From contig JACPDI010000005.1 of the NCBI GenBank assembly GCA_016184105.1, forward strand, positions 1-49,472: a stretch of DNA of 49,472 bases, given 5' to 3'. This DNA comes from Acidobacteriota bacterium (GTDB taxonomy: Bacteria; Acidobacteriota; Vicinamibacteria; Vicinamibacterales; 2-12-FULL-66-21). The notes below the pieces were generated by a model. It saw only the letters and a list, made by a program, of their open reading frames with translations. It was not told where the DNA came from and ran no database searches. Of this stretch, positions 9,529-18,371 are shown one piece after another; the stretch's first letter is position 1, and every line of letters begins with the position of its first letter. Position numbers and translations under genes: made by a program.

Positions 9529-10274
9529 TGATCCCTCCCGCCGCTTCCCGGCGCGTGAGGCCTCACGGCGCGCCGCAGATCTTCAATGAGGTTCTCGGCC
9601 GCCCGCCCGATGTGCTGCATCAACGCCCCGCGCAACCTTCCGGCATCGCGACCCTTCAAGGCGTCGACGATCTCGCGGTGTTCGGCCTTCTCTTCGGCCA
9701 GCCGGGACGCCCACCGATCGTGGCTGCGGTGAATCCGCGCAATCTTGATGTGGGCGTTCAGGCTCTCGTAAAGCTGAATCAGGCGGCGGTTCCCCGAGCG
9801 CTCGACGATGTAACGGTGAAAATCCGAATTGGTGCGCTCGTGCGCAATGCGGTCACCTTCGGTGACCATCGGCCGCTCGAGTATCGCGAGCATCCGTTCG
9901 AGCCGGTCCAGTTCGTCCCCGTTCAAGCGCCCCATCGCCTTTTCACCGGCCACCACTTCGAGGGCGGCGCGCAGCTCGAATGTTTCGGCCACATCCTCCG
10001 GGGAAATGTCGGTCACGAAGGTGCCGCTCCGCGGGCGAATTTCCACCAGACCTTCGGACGCCAGCTTGTTGAGCGCCTCCTTCACGGGAGTCAGGCTGAC
10101 GTTGAGCGAGCGTGCCAGGTCGAGGACGTTCAGCCGTTCACCAGGCAGAAACACCTGGGTCATGATGGCCTGCAGGAGACTCTGGTAGGCCGCGTCGCTG
10201 GCCCTCTCCCGGTGCACCGGCACAAGTCCTCCCGCGCTTTGCGGAACCCGCCGTCTCTTCATCGTTGTTGACAT
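9525..10274 (-). CDS. GntR/FadR-type transcriptional regulator
   Basis: A 249-residue regulator: winged helix-turn-helix at about 25-90 (NVSLTPVKEAL in the recognition helix) and an FCD ligand-binding domain at about 98-230. The FCD metal/ligand set is present: D151 and H153 in NSDFHRY, H199 in EHREIV and H221 in LMQHIG. FCD regulators commonly sense sugar acids or other carboxylates. It is first gene of the left-hand unit and faces the TonB-receptor operon across an AT-rich control region, so it probably represses both. ATG 10274 lacks a clear ribosome site; ATG 10262 in frame is an alternative, also without one. Confidence 0.85.
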   Translation of the reverse strand: MSTTMKRRRVPQSAGGLVPVHRERASDAAYQSLLQAIMTQVFLPGERLNVLDLARSLNVSLTPVKEALNKLASEGLVEIRPRSGTFVTDISPEDVAETFELRAALEVVAGEKAMGRLNGDELDRLERMLAILERPMVTEGDRIAHERTNSDFHRYIVERSGNRRLIQLYESLNAHIKIARIHRSHDRWASRLAEEKAEHREIVDALKGRDAGRLRGALMQHIGRAAENLIEDLRRAVRPHAPGSGGRDQ

Positions 10275-10456
10275 TTCAGATGATAAATATCAGATGTTGT
10301 GGAGTCATTTGTTAGTCAACTTATTCCAGTAAAATTATCCAAAATATGACGTATGATGACAACTGAAATTTTTTACTTTACATAAAGAATCGCCTCAACT
10401 ATGCTCCGCGGGTCAGGGCCGGGTGGCCGGCTTCGACTTTCTCCTCGAGGTGAGCG
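10275..10456. promoter_or_regulatory. Divergent control region of sugar-acid locus
   Basis: A 182-base gap between divergent GntR and TonB-receptor genes, unusually AT-rich for this window. On the plus strand ATGACA (10356-10361) and TACATA (10379-10384) are 17 bases apart, a weak sigma70 match. TTGTTAGTCAA near 10309-10319 differs by one base from the TNGTNNNACNA form seen at many FadR-type sites. The plus gene has GAGGTGAG ahead of ATG 10457. Assignment as a regulated bidirectional promoter rests on layout more than on motif strength. Confidence 0.5.
10281..10292. promoter_or_regulatory. Candidate GntR operator palindrome
   Basis: TGATAAATATCA is a perfect palindrome with 5-base arms (TGATA/TATCA) and an AA centre, flanked by a direct repeat of CAGATG on either side. 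It sits 6 bases upstream of the GntR ATG, where binding would block its own translation or transcription start. An autoregulatory operator is the simplest reading; no homologous site set was available to test it. Confidence 0.4.
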
Positions 10457-13400
10457 ATGAAGGTACCGCCTCTCTGCCGGGCCGGCGCGGCGCTGGCGTG
10501 GATCGCGATAGCGTGCACGGCCGTCGTGCACGCACAGGGGCTGCAGAACGCGGTCGTCGGTCGCATTGTCGATAGTTCGGGTGCCGTGCTGCCGGGCGTC
10601 ACCGTGACTGTGACCAACGTCGGCACCGGCGTGGAGCGGACTGTCCAGACCGGCTCCGCCGGGGATTATGTGGCTCCTTCCCTCGTGGCGGGCAACTATT
10701 CCGTTCGGGCGGAAATTCCCGGCTTCAAGGCTGAAGTCAGGCGCGGCGTCGTCGTCCGAACCGATGCATCGACGCGCGTCGATTTCACACTCGAGATCGG
10801 CGGGCAGCAGGAAGTCGTGGAGGTCACGGCCAGGGCCGCCGATACGATCCTGCGAACCGAAGACGCCAGCCTGGGTTCCGTGCTCGGTGAATCCCAGATC
10901 GACGCCCTTCCCGTCAAGAACCGGAACTTCATGGCTCTGGCGCAGATCGTGCCCGGGGCAACCGAGTCCCAGGTCGGCAACCAGAACACCCTCGGTCGCG
11001 CCCAGCCGCTGAACCTCTCGGTGCACGGGCAGCGGCATTTCGACAACAACATCCGGATCGACGGGGTGAGTATCATTGCCGGCTTCGTCAATGCCAGCAC
11101 CTTCATTCCATCGCTGGAGTCGCTGAAGGAAGTCAGCGTGCAGACCGGCCAGTACTCGGCTGCGTATGGCATGTACTCGGGCGCGCAAGTGGACAGGACA
11201 TGATCGTCAAGTCCGGGCAGAACGAATTCCACGGCAACGTGTTTGGCAACCTCCGCCATGACGCTTTGAACGCGAGCGACTATTTCGAACAGGATGAGAA
11301 GTCGCCGTTCAGTCACGGCCAGTACGGCGCCACGCTGGGGGGGCCCATCAAGAGGAACCGCGCCTTCTTCTTCGTGGGGTGGGAGGGCAACCGGCTGCGC
11401 AGGAGAGCGACCGGGCAGGCGACCGTGGCAACCGACCGCATGCGTAACGGCGATTTCTCCGAGCTCGCGGCCCCGATCCGGGACCCGTTCACGGGAGCTC
11501 GGTTCAGCGGCAATGTCATCCCGGCCAACAGGCTCTCTCCGCAGGCGCAGCTCCTGCTCGACTTCATCCCGCACGCGGACCTCGGCGTTCTCGTCTCCAA
11601 CTATTTCGGCGAAACCAGCTGAACCCGAATTTTCAGAGCATCGGCCAGCCCGAGAACCAGAATTACGTGCTCGGCTATACCAAGACGTTCGGCTCGCGCG
11701 TGGTGACGGAGGCGAAAATCTCGTACGTGCGGGAGTCGAGCCCGAACCAGACGGGTCGCGAAGGCGCCGACATCGACCCTCTGCGCGACTTCGGCATCAG
11801 TGGCCTCAATTTCGACGAGCCGCTGCTGCGCGGCATCCCGAACGCCGGCATCAGCGGATACATGGGAACCGGAGAGACGTTCGCCAACGCGAAGCTGCTG
11901 TATCGGAGCCCCGCGGTGCAGAGCCACACGATGCTGGATCTGGCAGGGCATTCACTGAGATTTGGAGCGGAAGCGTTCCGTCGCTACCAGGACTTTACGA
12001 CGATTAACGCCTCGAACCAGGGCAGCTTCAGCTTCACCGGACAGCTCACCGGCAACGCATTCGCCGACTTCATCCTCGGCCTGCCCACGCGAACCGACCG
12101 CATACCCTTCCTGCTCTCCTCCGAGCTGCAGCAGAATCACTTCCATAGCTACGTTCAGGATGACTGGAAGCTGTCCTCGAACGTGACCTTCAACCTGGGG
12201 CTGCGCTACGAATACGCGGGGGTGTACCGCGACAGGCTCGGCAACACCACGAACTTCGACTTCGATACGCTCACCTTCTTTCCGGATCCGGGAACGGACG
12301 GGGCGCTCAACGACCCCAGTCACGATCTGGCGCCGAGGCTGGGCGTCGCATACCGCTGGGGCGGGAGCACGGTCATCCGCGGCGGGTACGGTCACTATCT
12401 CACGCAGCCGACGATGGCCAACGTGTCGCTCATCAACCGCAACCCGCCGCGAAGCCGCCAGGACACGTTCAACACGAATCTGGCGAACCCCGATCTCACG
12501 CTCGCCAACGGCTTCCTGGACGGCCGATTGGGGGCGACGCCGCCGCCGACGCTCACGACCGTTCCCCGCGACTACGGTCCGGGCCGCGCACAGGTCTGGA
12601 GCCTGGGCGTGCAGCACCAGCTGCCGGGGGACTGGGTGGCCGAGATGAGCTACGTCGGCTCGACGACGAATGATTTGGACAGCGCATACACGCGCAACAC
12701 GCCGCCGCCGGGGCCGGGCCCGGTGCAGGCCCGCCGGCCGAATCCCGCTTTCGGAGACGTCCGCGTGTTCGCGTCGGAGGCCGAGGCCTCCTACGACGGT
12801 GTGGACTTCCGCATTCAGAATGTCGGCTGGCACGGCCTCAATATCCTCTCGAGCTATACGTACTCCAGATGCATCGATACGAAGAGTTCGCCCGCCACCA
12901 GCACGGTGGGAACCGAGGACCAGGAACCGCAGAACCAGCTGGATCGCTTCGATGGACAGCGCGGACGGTGCGCGATCGACTTCACGCACCAGTACAAGCT
13001 GAATCTCATTTACGCGCTTCCGCTGGGTGAGCGCCTCACCGGCATCGCCGGCGCGTTCCTGAAGGGCTGGCAGCTTTCGGCGAGCGTGAACCTCCATACC
13101 GGAGCGCCCTTCACGGTCATCATGAGCGGCAATCCCGCGAACACGTCCCGCGGCACCATCCGGCCAGACCTTATCGGCGATCCAAACGACGGCCCGAAGA
13201 CGACAGCGCAGTGGTTCAACACGGGCGCCTTCGCCGCACCGGCGCGTTTCGCCTACGGAAGCGCCGGACGCAACATCGTCGTCGGGCCGCCCACGAAGCT
13301 GGTCGATCTCGGCCTGCGTAAGCAGGTACGTCTAGGGGGAGGCCGGTCGCTGGAGGTCCGCATCGACGCCTACAACGCCTTCAACACCCCGCAGTTCGGA

Positions 13401-13496
13401 ATTCCCGGCCGCGTGTTCGGGACTCCGCAGTTCGGCCGGATCACGAGCGTCGGATCGCCGCGGGAGATTCAGCTGGGGCTCCGGCTCGCGTACTGA
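10457..13496 (+). pseudogene. Oar-type TonB-dependent receptor, two frame lesions
   Basis: An outer-membrane receptor: signal peptide (1-27, ending VVHAQ), carboxypeptidase-regulatory-like beta-sandwich (about 30-115), plug domain (KNRNFMALAQIVPG, IRIDGVSII) and a 22-strand-type barrel ending VRIDAYNAFNTPQFG...LRLAY. The frame breaks twice. At 11191-11200 the unit GGACA is duplicated; removing one copy restores QVDMIVKSGQNE. At about 11619 one base is missing; restoring a C gives ETSLNPNFQS. With both repairs the gene is 1012 codons, a normal Oar-like length. It heads the right-hand operon, 14 bases before the small AtzG-like gene, and should take up the locus substrate or an oligomer of it. 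Whether the lesions are biological or sequencing errors is unresolved. Confidence 0.8.
11191..11200 (+). repeat. 5-bp tandem duplication causing frameshift
   Basis: GGACAGGACA is two copies of a 5-base unit. Deleting one makes the two halves of the TonB-receptor frame join in register, so the duplication is the first lesion of that gene. Confidence 0.7.
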
Positions 13497-13510
13497 CGCA
13501 CCCGGAGATC

Positions 13511-13762
13511 ATGGGAAGCGACCAGACTCGCCGCCGTTTTCTGACCGCGTTGACCGCCGTTGGCACCCTCGCGCCGTTCTGCGAGGTGCTCGCGGGCGGC
13601 GAGAGACAGGTCGCTTCCCGGCCCGTCGACGCGCTGGGGCTTGATTCCGCCCAGCGGGCCGATCTCGAGGGCTTCGCCCAGCCCGTGCTCGAGGAGGCGG
13701 CCCTGCTCGAGGAGCTCGCCCTCGATGACTGTGATCCGGCGTTCGTGTTCGTTCCGCGCTGA
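13511..13762 (+). CDS. Tat-tagged AtzG/GatC-like small protein
   Basis: An 83-residue protein placed directly before the amidase. Residues 5-27 form a twin-arginine signal (TRRRFLTALTAVG). The rest (about 37-83), with VDALGLDSAQRADLEG and a C-terminal PAFVFVPR, resembles the small AtzG/DUF4089 and GatC-like partners of amidase-signature enzymes, which end in a PxPVFxP-type motif and help fold or position the amidase. The ATG has GGAG 6 bases upstream and the stop is 30 bases before the amidase GTG. The amidase itself has no signal, so it could be carried out by this Tat-tagged partner. Similarity was judged by eye on a short protein, so the family call is moderate. Confidence 0.55.
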   Translation: MGSDQTRRRFLTALTAVGTLAPFCEVLAGGERQVASRPVDALGLDSAQRADLEGFAQPVLEEAALLEELALDDCDPAFVFVPR

Positions 13763-13792
13763 AGACCGAGCGCCCCGAGCCGAGGGAAAATC

Positions 13793-16408
13793 GTGAGCAG
13801 CGAGCTGTGCTTTCTGTCGATCGCCCAGGCGTCGGACCTCATGCGACGGCGGAAATTGTCCCCCCTGGAATTGACCGAGGCGCACCTCTCGCGGATCGAC
13901 GCGCTCGATGGTGCGCTCGGTAGTTTCATCACCGTGACGCGTGAAGAGGCGCTCCGCGAGGCGCGCGACGCCACCTCCCGAAGACCGCCGGCCGCCGGGC
14001 CGCTGTTTGGAATTCCGGTCACGCTCAAGGACAACATCGCGACGGCCGGGGTGCGGACGACCGCCGCGTCGCGCGTACTGAAGGATTGGGTTCCCGAAAG
14101 GGACGCGTCGCTGGTGACGCGCCTCCGCGCGGCCGGCGCGGTCCTCCTGGGAAAGGTGGCGCTCTCCGAGTTCACGTTCGCCGGCGGGTCGACCGGAGAC
14201 GATTTCGTGAAGGCGCCACGGAACCCGTGGAACCTCGAACGCTCGGCGGGCGGATCGAGCAACGGGTCCGCCGTTGGCGTGGCGGCGGGGCTCGCGATGG
14301 CTTCGGTCGGCAGCGATTCCGGAGGATCGATCCGCATCCCGGCGGCGTTTTGCGGCGTGACGGGCTTGAAGCCGACATACGGACGGATCGGACGGTCGGG
14401 GGTCATCCCGCTCAGCTACTCGATGGATACCATGGGACCGATCGCCCGGGAGGTTCGCGACACCGCTCTCGTGCTGGAGGTCCTCGCCGGGTTCGATCCG
14501 GCTGATGCCACAACCAGCCGGCTGCCGGTTCCGCACTATGGAGGCGCGACCTCGAAACCGGTTCGCGGGCTGCGCATCGCTACCTGCCCGGATTACGTCG
14601 AGGCAGTCGGGTTGGAGTCGGATGTCGAGGAGGCGATCGCCGGAGCGGTCGAGGTGTTCAGGTTCCTCGGCGCGTCGATCCGGGAAGCTTCGGTCCCGCA
14701 TCTGACGTACGCGTGCGCTGCGGGCTACAACACGATCATGCGGATCGAGGCGTTCGAGTACCACTTCCCGAACCTCCGCGATCGGCGCGGGCAGTATGGG
14801 GCGGCTTTCAGGAATATCGCCAGGGGCGGTTTTCTGACCGCGCGCGATTACCTCAGAGCGCAAAAAGCCAGAACACTGATCTGCGGAGAGTTGCATCAGG
14901 CCTTCGAGCAGGTTGACGCGTTGATTCTGCCGGTGACCCCTGCCACGCCGGGCGGAGGCTCCTACGGGAACGAAGGAACGGACGCAAAGGTGAGGAAGGG
15001 CAGCTTCGCGCACGGCGCCGCGTATACGGCGCCGTTCAACCTGACCGGCAGTCCAGTGCTCGCCCTGCCGTGCGGCTTCACGAAAGACGGGATGCCGATC
15101 GGCCTGCAGCTCGTTGGCCGGTCATTTCAGGAAGAGACGCTCATCGCCGCCGGGCACCAGTACCACGCCCGCACCAGACTGGCGCCGCTCCGCATTCGCG
15201 GCGTCGAGGGCATTGTCATCCGTGTCCCGCACGACACCGTGGCTGAGAACGACGTCGTGGAACTGGCGCCGCCGGGAAGCACCACGCCCGGTCGCGGTCT
15301 GTGGAACCGGCTCGACCACGCCAGTCCGACACGGCAGCGGGGCTACGAGCAGGCCACGCTCGTCAAGATCACGACAGATGAGGGTCTCGTGGGCTGGGGC
15401 GAATGCCATGCCCCGTCCGCGCCACACGTGCACCAGCGCATCATCAGCGACCTCCTTGCGCCGCTTCTTGTCGGCCGTGACGCGCGGCAGGTGGAGGCGC
15501 TCTGGGAGCGGATGTACACGAGCGAGCGCGTGCGCGGGTACTCGACGGGCTCACATCTTGAAGCGATGGCGGGGGTGGACCTCGCGCTCTGGGATCTGCT
15601 GGGCAAGTGGGCGAACGTGCCGGTATACCAGCTGCTGGGCGGCCGCTATCGCGCAGAGATCTCCACGTACGCCACGCTTTCTGGAACGTACACGGGACGG
15701 CACGCGGGACAAAACGCAGCGGACCGGGCCAACGCGATGGTGGACGCGGGGTTCCGCGTGCTCAAGATGGCGCTCCGGACCGGCCCGGACAGCGCAGAGT
15801 TCGCCCTGGTTCGCGAGATTTCGAGCGCGGTGGCCCCCAGGGCGCAGCTTGCCGTCGATGCACTCGGCACCTTCACGCTTGCCGAGGCAACCCGCATGGG
15901 ACGCGAACTCGATCGACTCGGCCAGATTGCGTGGTTTGAAGACCCGTTGCTGCCCGAGGAGATGTTGCACTACCCCCACCTGACGAGAACCGTGGATACC
16001 GCGATTTGCGCCGGGGAGGCGCTGAGCAACCGGTTTCAGTTCCGCGACCTGCTGGCCGCGCGCGGCGTCGACATCGTCAATCCGGATATCTGCCGCTGCG
16101 GCGGCATCACCGAAGCGCGCCGGATTGCCTGGCTGGCCGACATCTTCGGCGTGATCTGGACCCCGCATGTCAGCACGGGGACGGCGCCCTACATGGCGGC
16201 CTCGATTCACATGGCCGTGTCTTCCCCCAACGCCGTCATGATGGAAGTGTACGACGGTTACAAACACGACGGTCCTCTTGGCAACGTGCTGCTTCGCGAA
16301 CCTCTCGACATGAAACCGGGTGTCGCGCGTGTGCCCGAGCGCCCCGGACTCGGCGTGGATTTCGACGAGGCCGCACTGGCCCGCGTGATCGTGAGCGGAA
16401 ACCGATGA
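13793..16408 (+). CDS. Amidase-enolase superfamily dehydratase fusion
   Basis: One uninterrupted 871-residue frame holds two complete enzymes. Residues 1-462 are an amidase-signature hydrolase with the Ser-cisSer-Lys triad: K79 in VTLKDN, the GGSSNGS loop at 153-159 and S179 in SDSGGSIR. Residues about 464-871 are a mandelate-racemase/galactonate-dehydratase-type enolase: K658, metal ligands D689 (VDALG), E716 (FEDP) and E742 (GEALS), and the D765 (NPD)/H792 (TPHVS) pair. The amidase ends HARTRLAPL and the enolase begins RIRGVEGIVIR with no linker, stop, ribosome site or ATG between them (near base 15182). The start is GTG 13793 after AGGGA; the stop overlaps the next ATG. It probably deamidates and then dehydrates one acid. 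Fusion by deletion of a stop and of the dehydratase leader is likely; a sequence error is possible. Confidence 0.8.
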   Translation: MSSELCFLSIAQASDLMRRRKLSPLELTEAHLSRIDALDGALGSFITVTREEALREARDATSRRPPAAGPLFGIPVTLKDNIATAGVRTTAASRVLKDWVPERDASLVTRLRAAGAVLLGKVALSEFTFAGGSTGDDFVKAPRNPWNLERSAGGSSNGSAVGVAAGLAMASVGSDSGGSIRIPAAFCGVTGLKPTYGRIGRSGVIPLSYSMDTMGPIAREVRDTALVLEVLAGFDPADATTSRLPVPHYGGATSKPVRGLRIATCPDYVEAVGLESDVEEAIAGAVEVFRFLGASIREASVPHLTYACAAGYNTIMRIEAFEYHFPNLRDRRGQYGAAFRNIARGGFLTARDYLRAQKARTLICGELHQAFEQVDALILPVTPATPGGGSYGNEGTDAKVRKGSFAHGAAYTAPFNLTGSPVLALPCGFTKDGMPIGLQLVGRSFQEETLIAAGHQYHARTRLAPLRIRGVEGIVIRVPHDTVAENDVVELAPPGSTTPGRGLWNRLDHASPTRQRGYEQATLVKITTDEGLVGWGECHAPSAPHVHQRIISDLLAPLLVGRDARQVEALWERMYTSERVRGYSTGSHLEAMAGVDLALWDLLGKWANVPVYQLLGGRYRAEISTYATLSGTYTGRHAGQNAADRANAMVDAGFRVLKMALRTGPDSAEFALVREISSAVAPRAQLAVDALGTFTLAEATRMGRELDRLGQIAWFEDPLLPEEMLHYPHLTRTVDTAICAGEALSNRFQFRDLLAARGVDIVNPDICRCGGITEARRIAWLADIFGVIWTPHVSTGTAPYMAASIHMAVSSPNAVMMEVYDGYKHDGPLGNVLLREPLDMKPGVARVPERPGLGVDFDEAALARVIVSGNR

Positions 16409-17730
16409 CCACAATTCTCACGCGACGTGAACTCCTCGGTGGGACCGGCCTGGCCGCTCTCGCGTCAGGGGCGCCCGGCGCCTCCGCCCGCGCGGCGCAG
16501 AGCGCGCGGGGCCAGGTGTCCGACTTGCGGCCGCTGATTATCGAGCGCGTCGAGCCGATCGTCATCAGAACGCCACCCGATCGGATTGGCTTCGACGAAC
16601 CGCTGATGCAGCCTCGCGTCGGGGCCGTGACCGGGGGGCCCGGCATGTGGAATCGCCTCGACCACGCCACGCCCACACGCTTCAAGGGCTACGAGCAGGC
16701 CACGCTCGTCAAGATCACCACCACGGAGGGACTCGTCGGCTGGGGCGAATGCCACTCGCCGTCGGCCCCGCGCATGCACCAGCGCATCCTCAGCGATCTG
16801 TTCGCGCCACTGTTGCGCGGGCAGGACGCTCGGTGGATCAATCCTCTCTGGGAGCGGATGTTCTCCACCGAGCGCGTGCGCGGGTACTCCACGGGTGCAC
16901 ACTTCGAGGCGCTCGCCGGCGTAGACCTCGCGCTCTGGGATCTCCTGGGCCGCGCGATGGGGGTTCCTGTCTATCAGCTCCTCGGCGGCAAATATCGCGA
17001 CGGCATACCGCTCTACACCGGGATAGGCGGAGCGACCGCCGAGGCGCTCGTCCAATCCGCCGAGCGGGCGGTGGCGAGCGGCCTGAAGGTCGTCAAGATG
17101 GGATTCCGAAAGGGAGAGAACACGAGCGACGTGGAACGAGTCGAGGCGGTGGCCGCAGCGATGCGGCCCCACGGGCAGGTGTGTCTCGACTCGCTCGGGG
17201 CGTTCAAGCTGTACGAGGCCATTCAGGTCGGCCGGATTTTCGATCGGATCGGCAACATCGGCTGGTTCGAGGATGCGCTGCTGCCAGACGACTGGCCGGC
17301 CTACACCGAACTGGCGGCGGCGCTTGACACCCCGGTGTGCGTCGGCGAGATGCTGTCGAACCGGTTCCAGTTCCGCGACCTGCTCACCGCGCGCGGCGCC
17401 GACATCATCAACCCCGATGTGTGCCGCGCCGGCGGGATCAGCGAGTGCCAGCGCATCGCGGCGCTCGCGCATGCCTACGGTGCCCTCTGGACGCCTCACG
17501 TCAGCACCGGCACAGTCCTGTACTTTGCCGCCTCGCTGCACCTGGCAGTGGCCACGGCGAACTGCGTCATCATGGAGGGGGGCGGCAAGCTTTCCGGACC
17601 GCTCGGCAATGCGCTGGTTCGAACGCCGTTCCGGGTCGACCAGGGAACGGCGTACGTGCCCGAAGCGCCCGGCTTCGGCGTGGAGTGGAACGAAGAGGCG
17701 CTCGCCCGGGTCACCGCGAGAGAGGCATGA
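16405..17730 (+). CDS. Tat-exported galactonate dehydratase-like enolase
   Basis: A 441-residue mandelate racemase/muconate lactonizing enzyme family member, paralogous to the enolase half of the preceding fusion. It has a Tat signal (LTRRELLGGTG, residues 5-15; cleavage near SARA), a cap domain and a barrel with K about 231 (VVKMGF), ligands D about 262 (CLDSLG), E about 288 (FEDAL) and E about 314 (GEMLS), and the D about 338/H about 365 pair (NPDVC, TPHVST). Such enzymes dehydrate aldonates to 2-keto-3-deoxy acids. It shares a 32-base identical run with the fusion gene (15341-15372 and 16687-16718). ATG 16405 overlaps the previous stop and its TGA overlaps the aldolase ATG. Export of a sugar-acid dehydratase is unusual. 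Confidence 0.8.
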   Translation: MTTILTRRELLGGTGLAALASGAPGASARAAQSARGQVSDLRPLIIERVEPIVIRTPPDRIGFDEPLMQPRVGAVTGGPGMWNRLDHATPTRFKGYEQATLVKITTTEGLVGWGECHSPSAPRMHQRILSDLFAPLLRGQDARWINPLWERMFSTERVRGYSTGAHFEALAGVDLALWDLLGRAMGVPVYQLLGGKYRDGIPLYTGIGGATAEALVQSAERAVASGLKVVKMGFRKGENTSDVERVEAVAAAMRPHGQVCLDSLGAFKLYEAIQVGRIFDRIGNIGWFEDALLPDDWPAYTELAAALDTPVCVGEMLSNRFQFRDLLTARGADIINPDVCRAGGISECQRIAALAHAYGALWTPHVSTGTVLYFAASLHLAVATANCVIMEGGGKLSGPLGNALVRTPFRVDQGTAYVPEAPGFGVEWNEEALARVTAREA

Positions 17731-18371
17731 GCGGCGAGGATCCCGGGAGCGATGTGCGGGCCGCCATCGACGCGTGCGGAGTCATTGCCATTCTGCGCGG
17801 CGGATACCTGGAGCGTCTCCCGGGCATTATCGGCGCCATCCACGCGGGCGGCGTGCGGGCGGTGGAGATCAGCCTGAACTCACCAGACGCGTTGCTCCAG
17901 ATCTCGCGCGCCGTGCGGCACGCGTCGGGTCGCCTCGTGGTGGGAGCGGGAACCGTGCTCACGTGCGACGAGGTCAAGAAGGTCCATGACGCCGGTGCTC
18001 GATTTACCGTGTCTCCGGTTGTCGATCCGGACGTGATATCGACCGCGCTGCGGCTCGGGCTGACTCCGATTCCGGGAGCCTACACGCCCACGGAGGTGCG
18101 ACTGGCCGCAGGCGCCGGTGCCGCGGCGGTGAAGCTGTTCCCGGCCCGGACGCTCGGCGCGGACTTCGTTCGAGCGCTCCTCGTGCCCTTCCCCGACGTG
18201 CGGCTGGTCCCAACCGGGGGCGTCACGCTCGAGGACGCGCACCGCTTCGCCAGGGCCGGCGCCTGGGCGGTCGGCATCGGAACGCCCCTGCTCGGCGATG
18301 GAACCGATGCGGCCGGGAACCTTGAACAACGGGCGCGCAGTTTCGTGAGCGCGATGAGACCGCCGGCCTGA
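17727..18371 (+). CDS. dgoA: 2-keto-3-deoxy-6-phosphogalactonate aldolase type
   Basis: A 214-residue KDPG/KDPGal-family class I aldolase, cytoplasmic, cleaving a 2-keto-3-deoxy-6-phospho acid to pyruvate and glyceraldehyde 3-phosphate. Visible residues: E47 in AVEISLN, TVSPVVDP (94-101), IPGAYTPTE (115-123) and the Schiff-base K136 in VKLFPA. Length is usual for the family. ATG 17727 overlaps the previous stop (ATGA), and the stop overlaps the kinase start. The neighbouring DgoK-like kinase makes KDPGal more likely than KDPG as substrate, which is why dgoA is used as the symbol; the stereochemistry is not proven by sequence. Confidence 0.85.
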   Translation: MSGEDPGSDVRAAIDACGVIAILRGGYLERLPGIIGAIHAGGVRAVEISLNSPDALLQISRAVRHASGRLVVGAGTVLTCDEVKKVHDAGARFTVSPVVDPDVISTALRLGLTPIPGAYTPTEVRLAAGAGAAAVKLFPARTLGADFVRALLVPFPDVRLVPTGGVTLEDAHRFARAGAWAVGIGTPLLGDGTDAAGNLEQRARSFVSAMRPPA

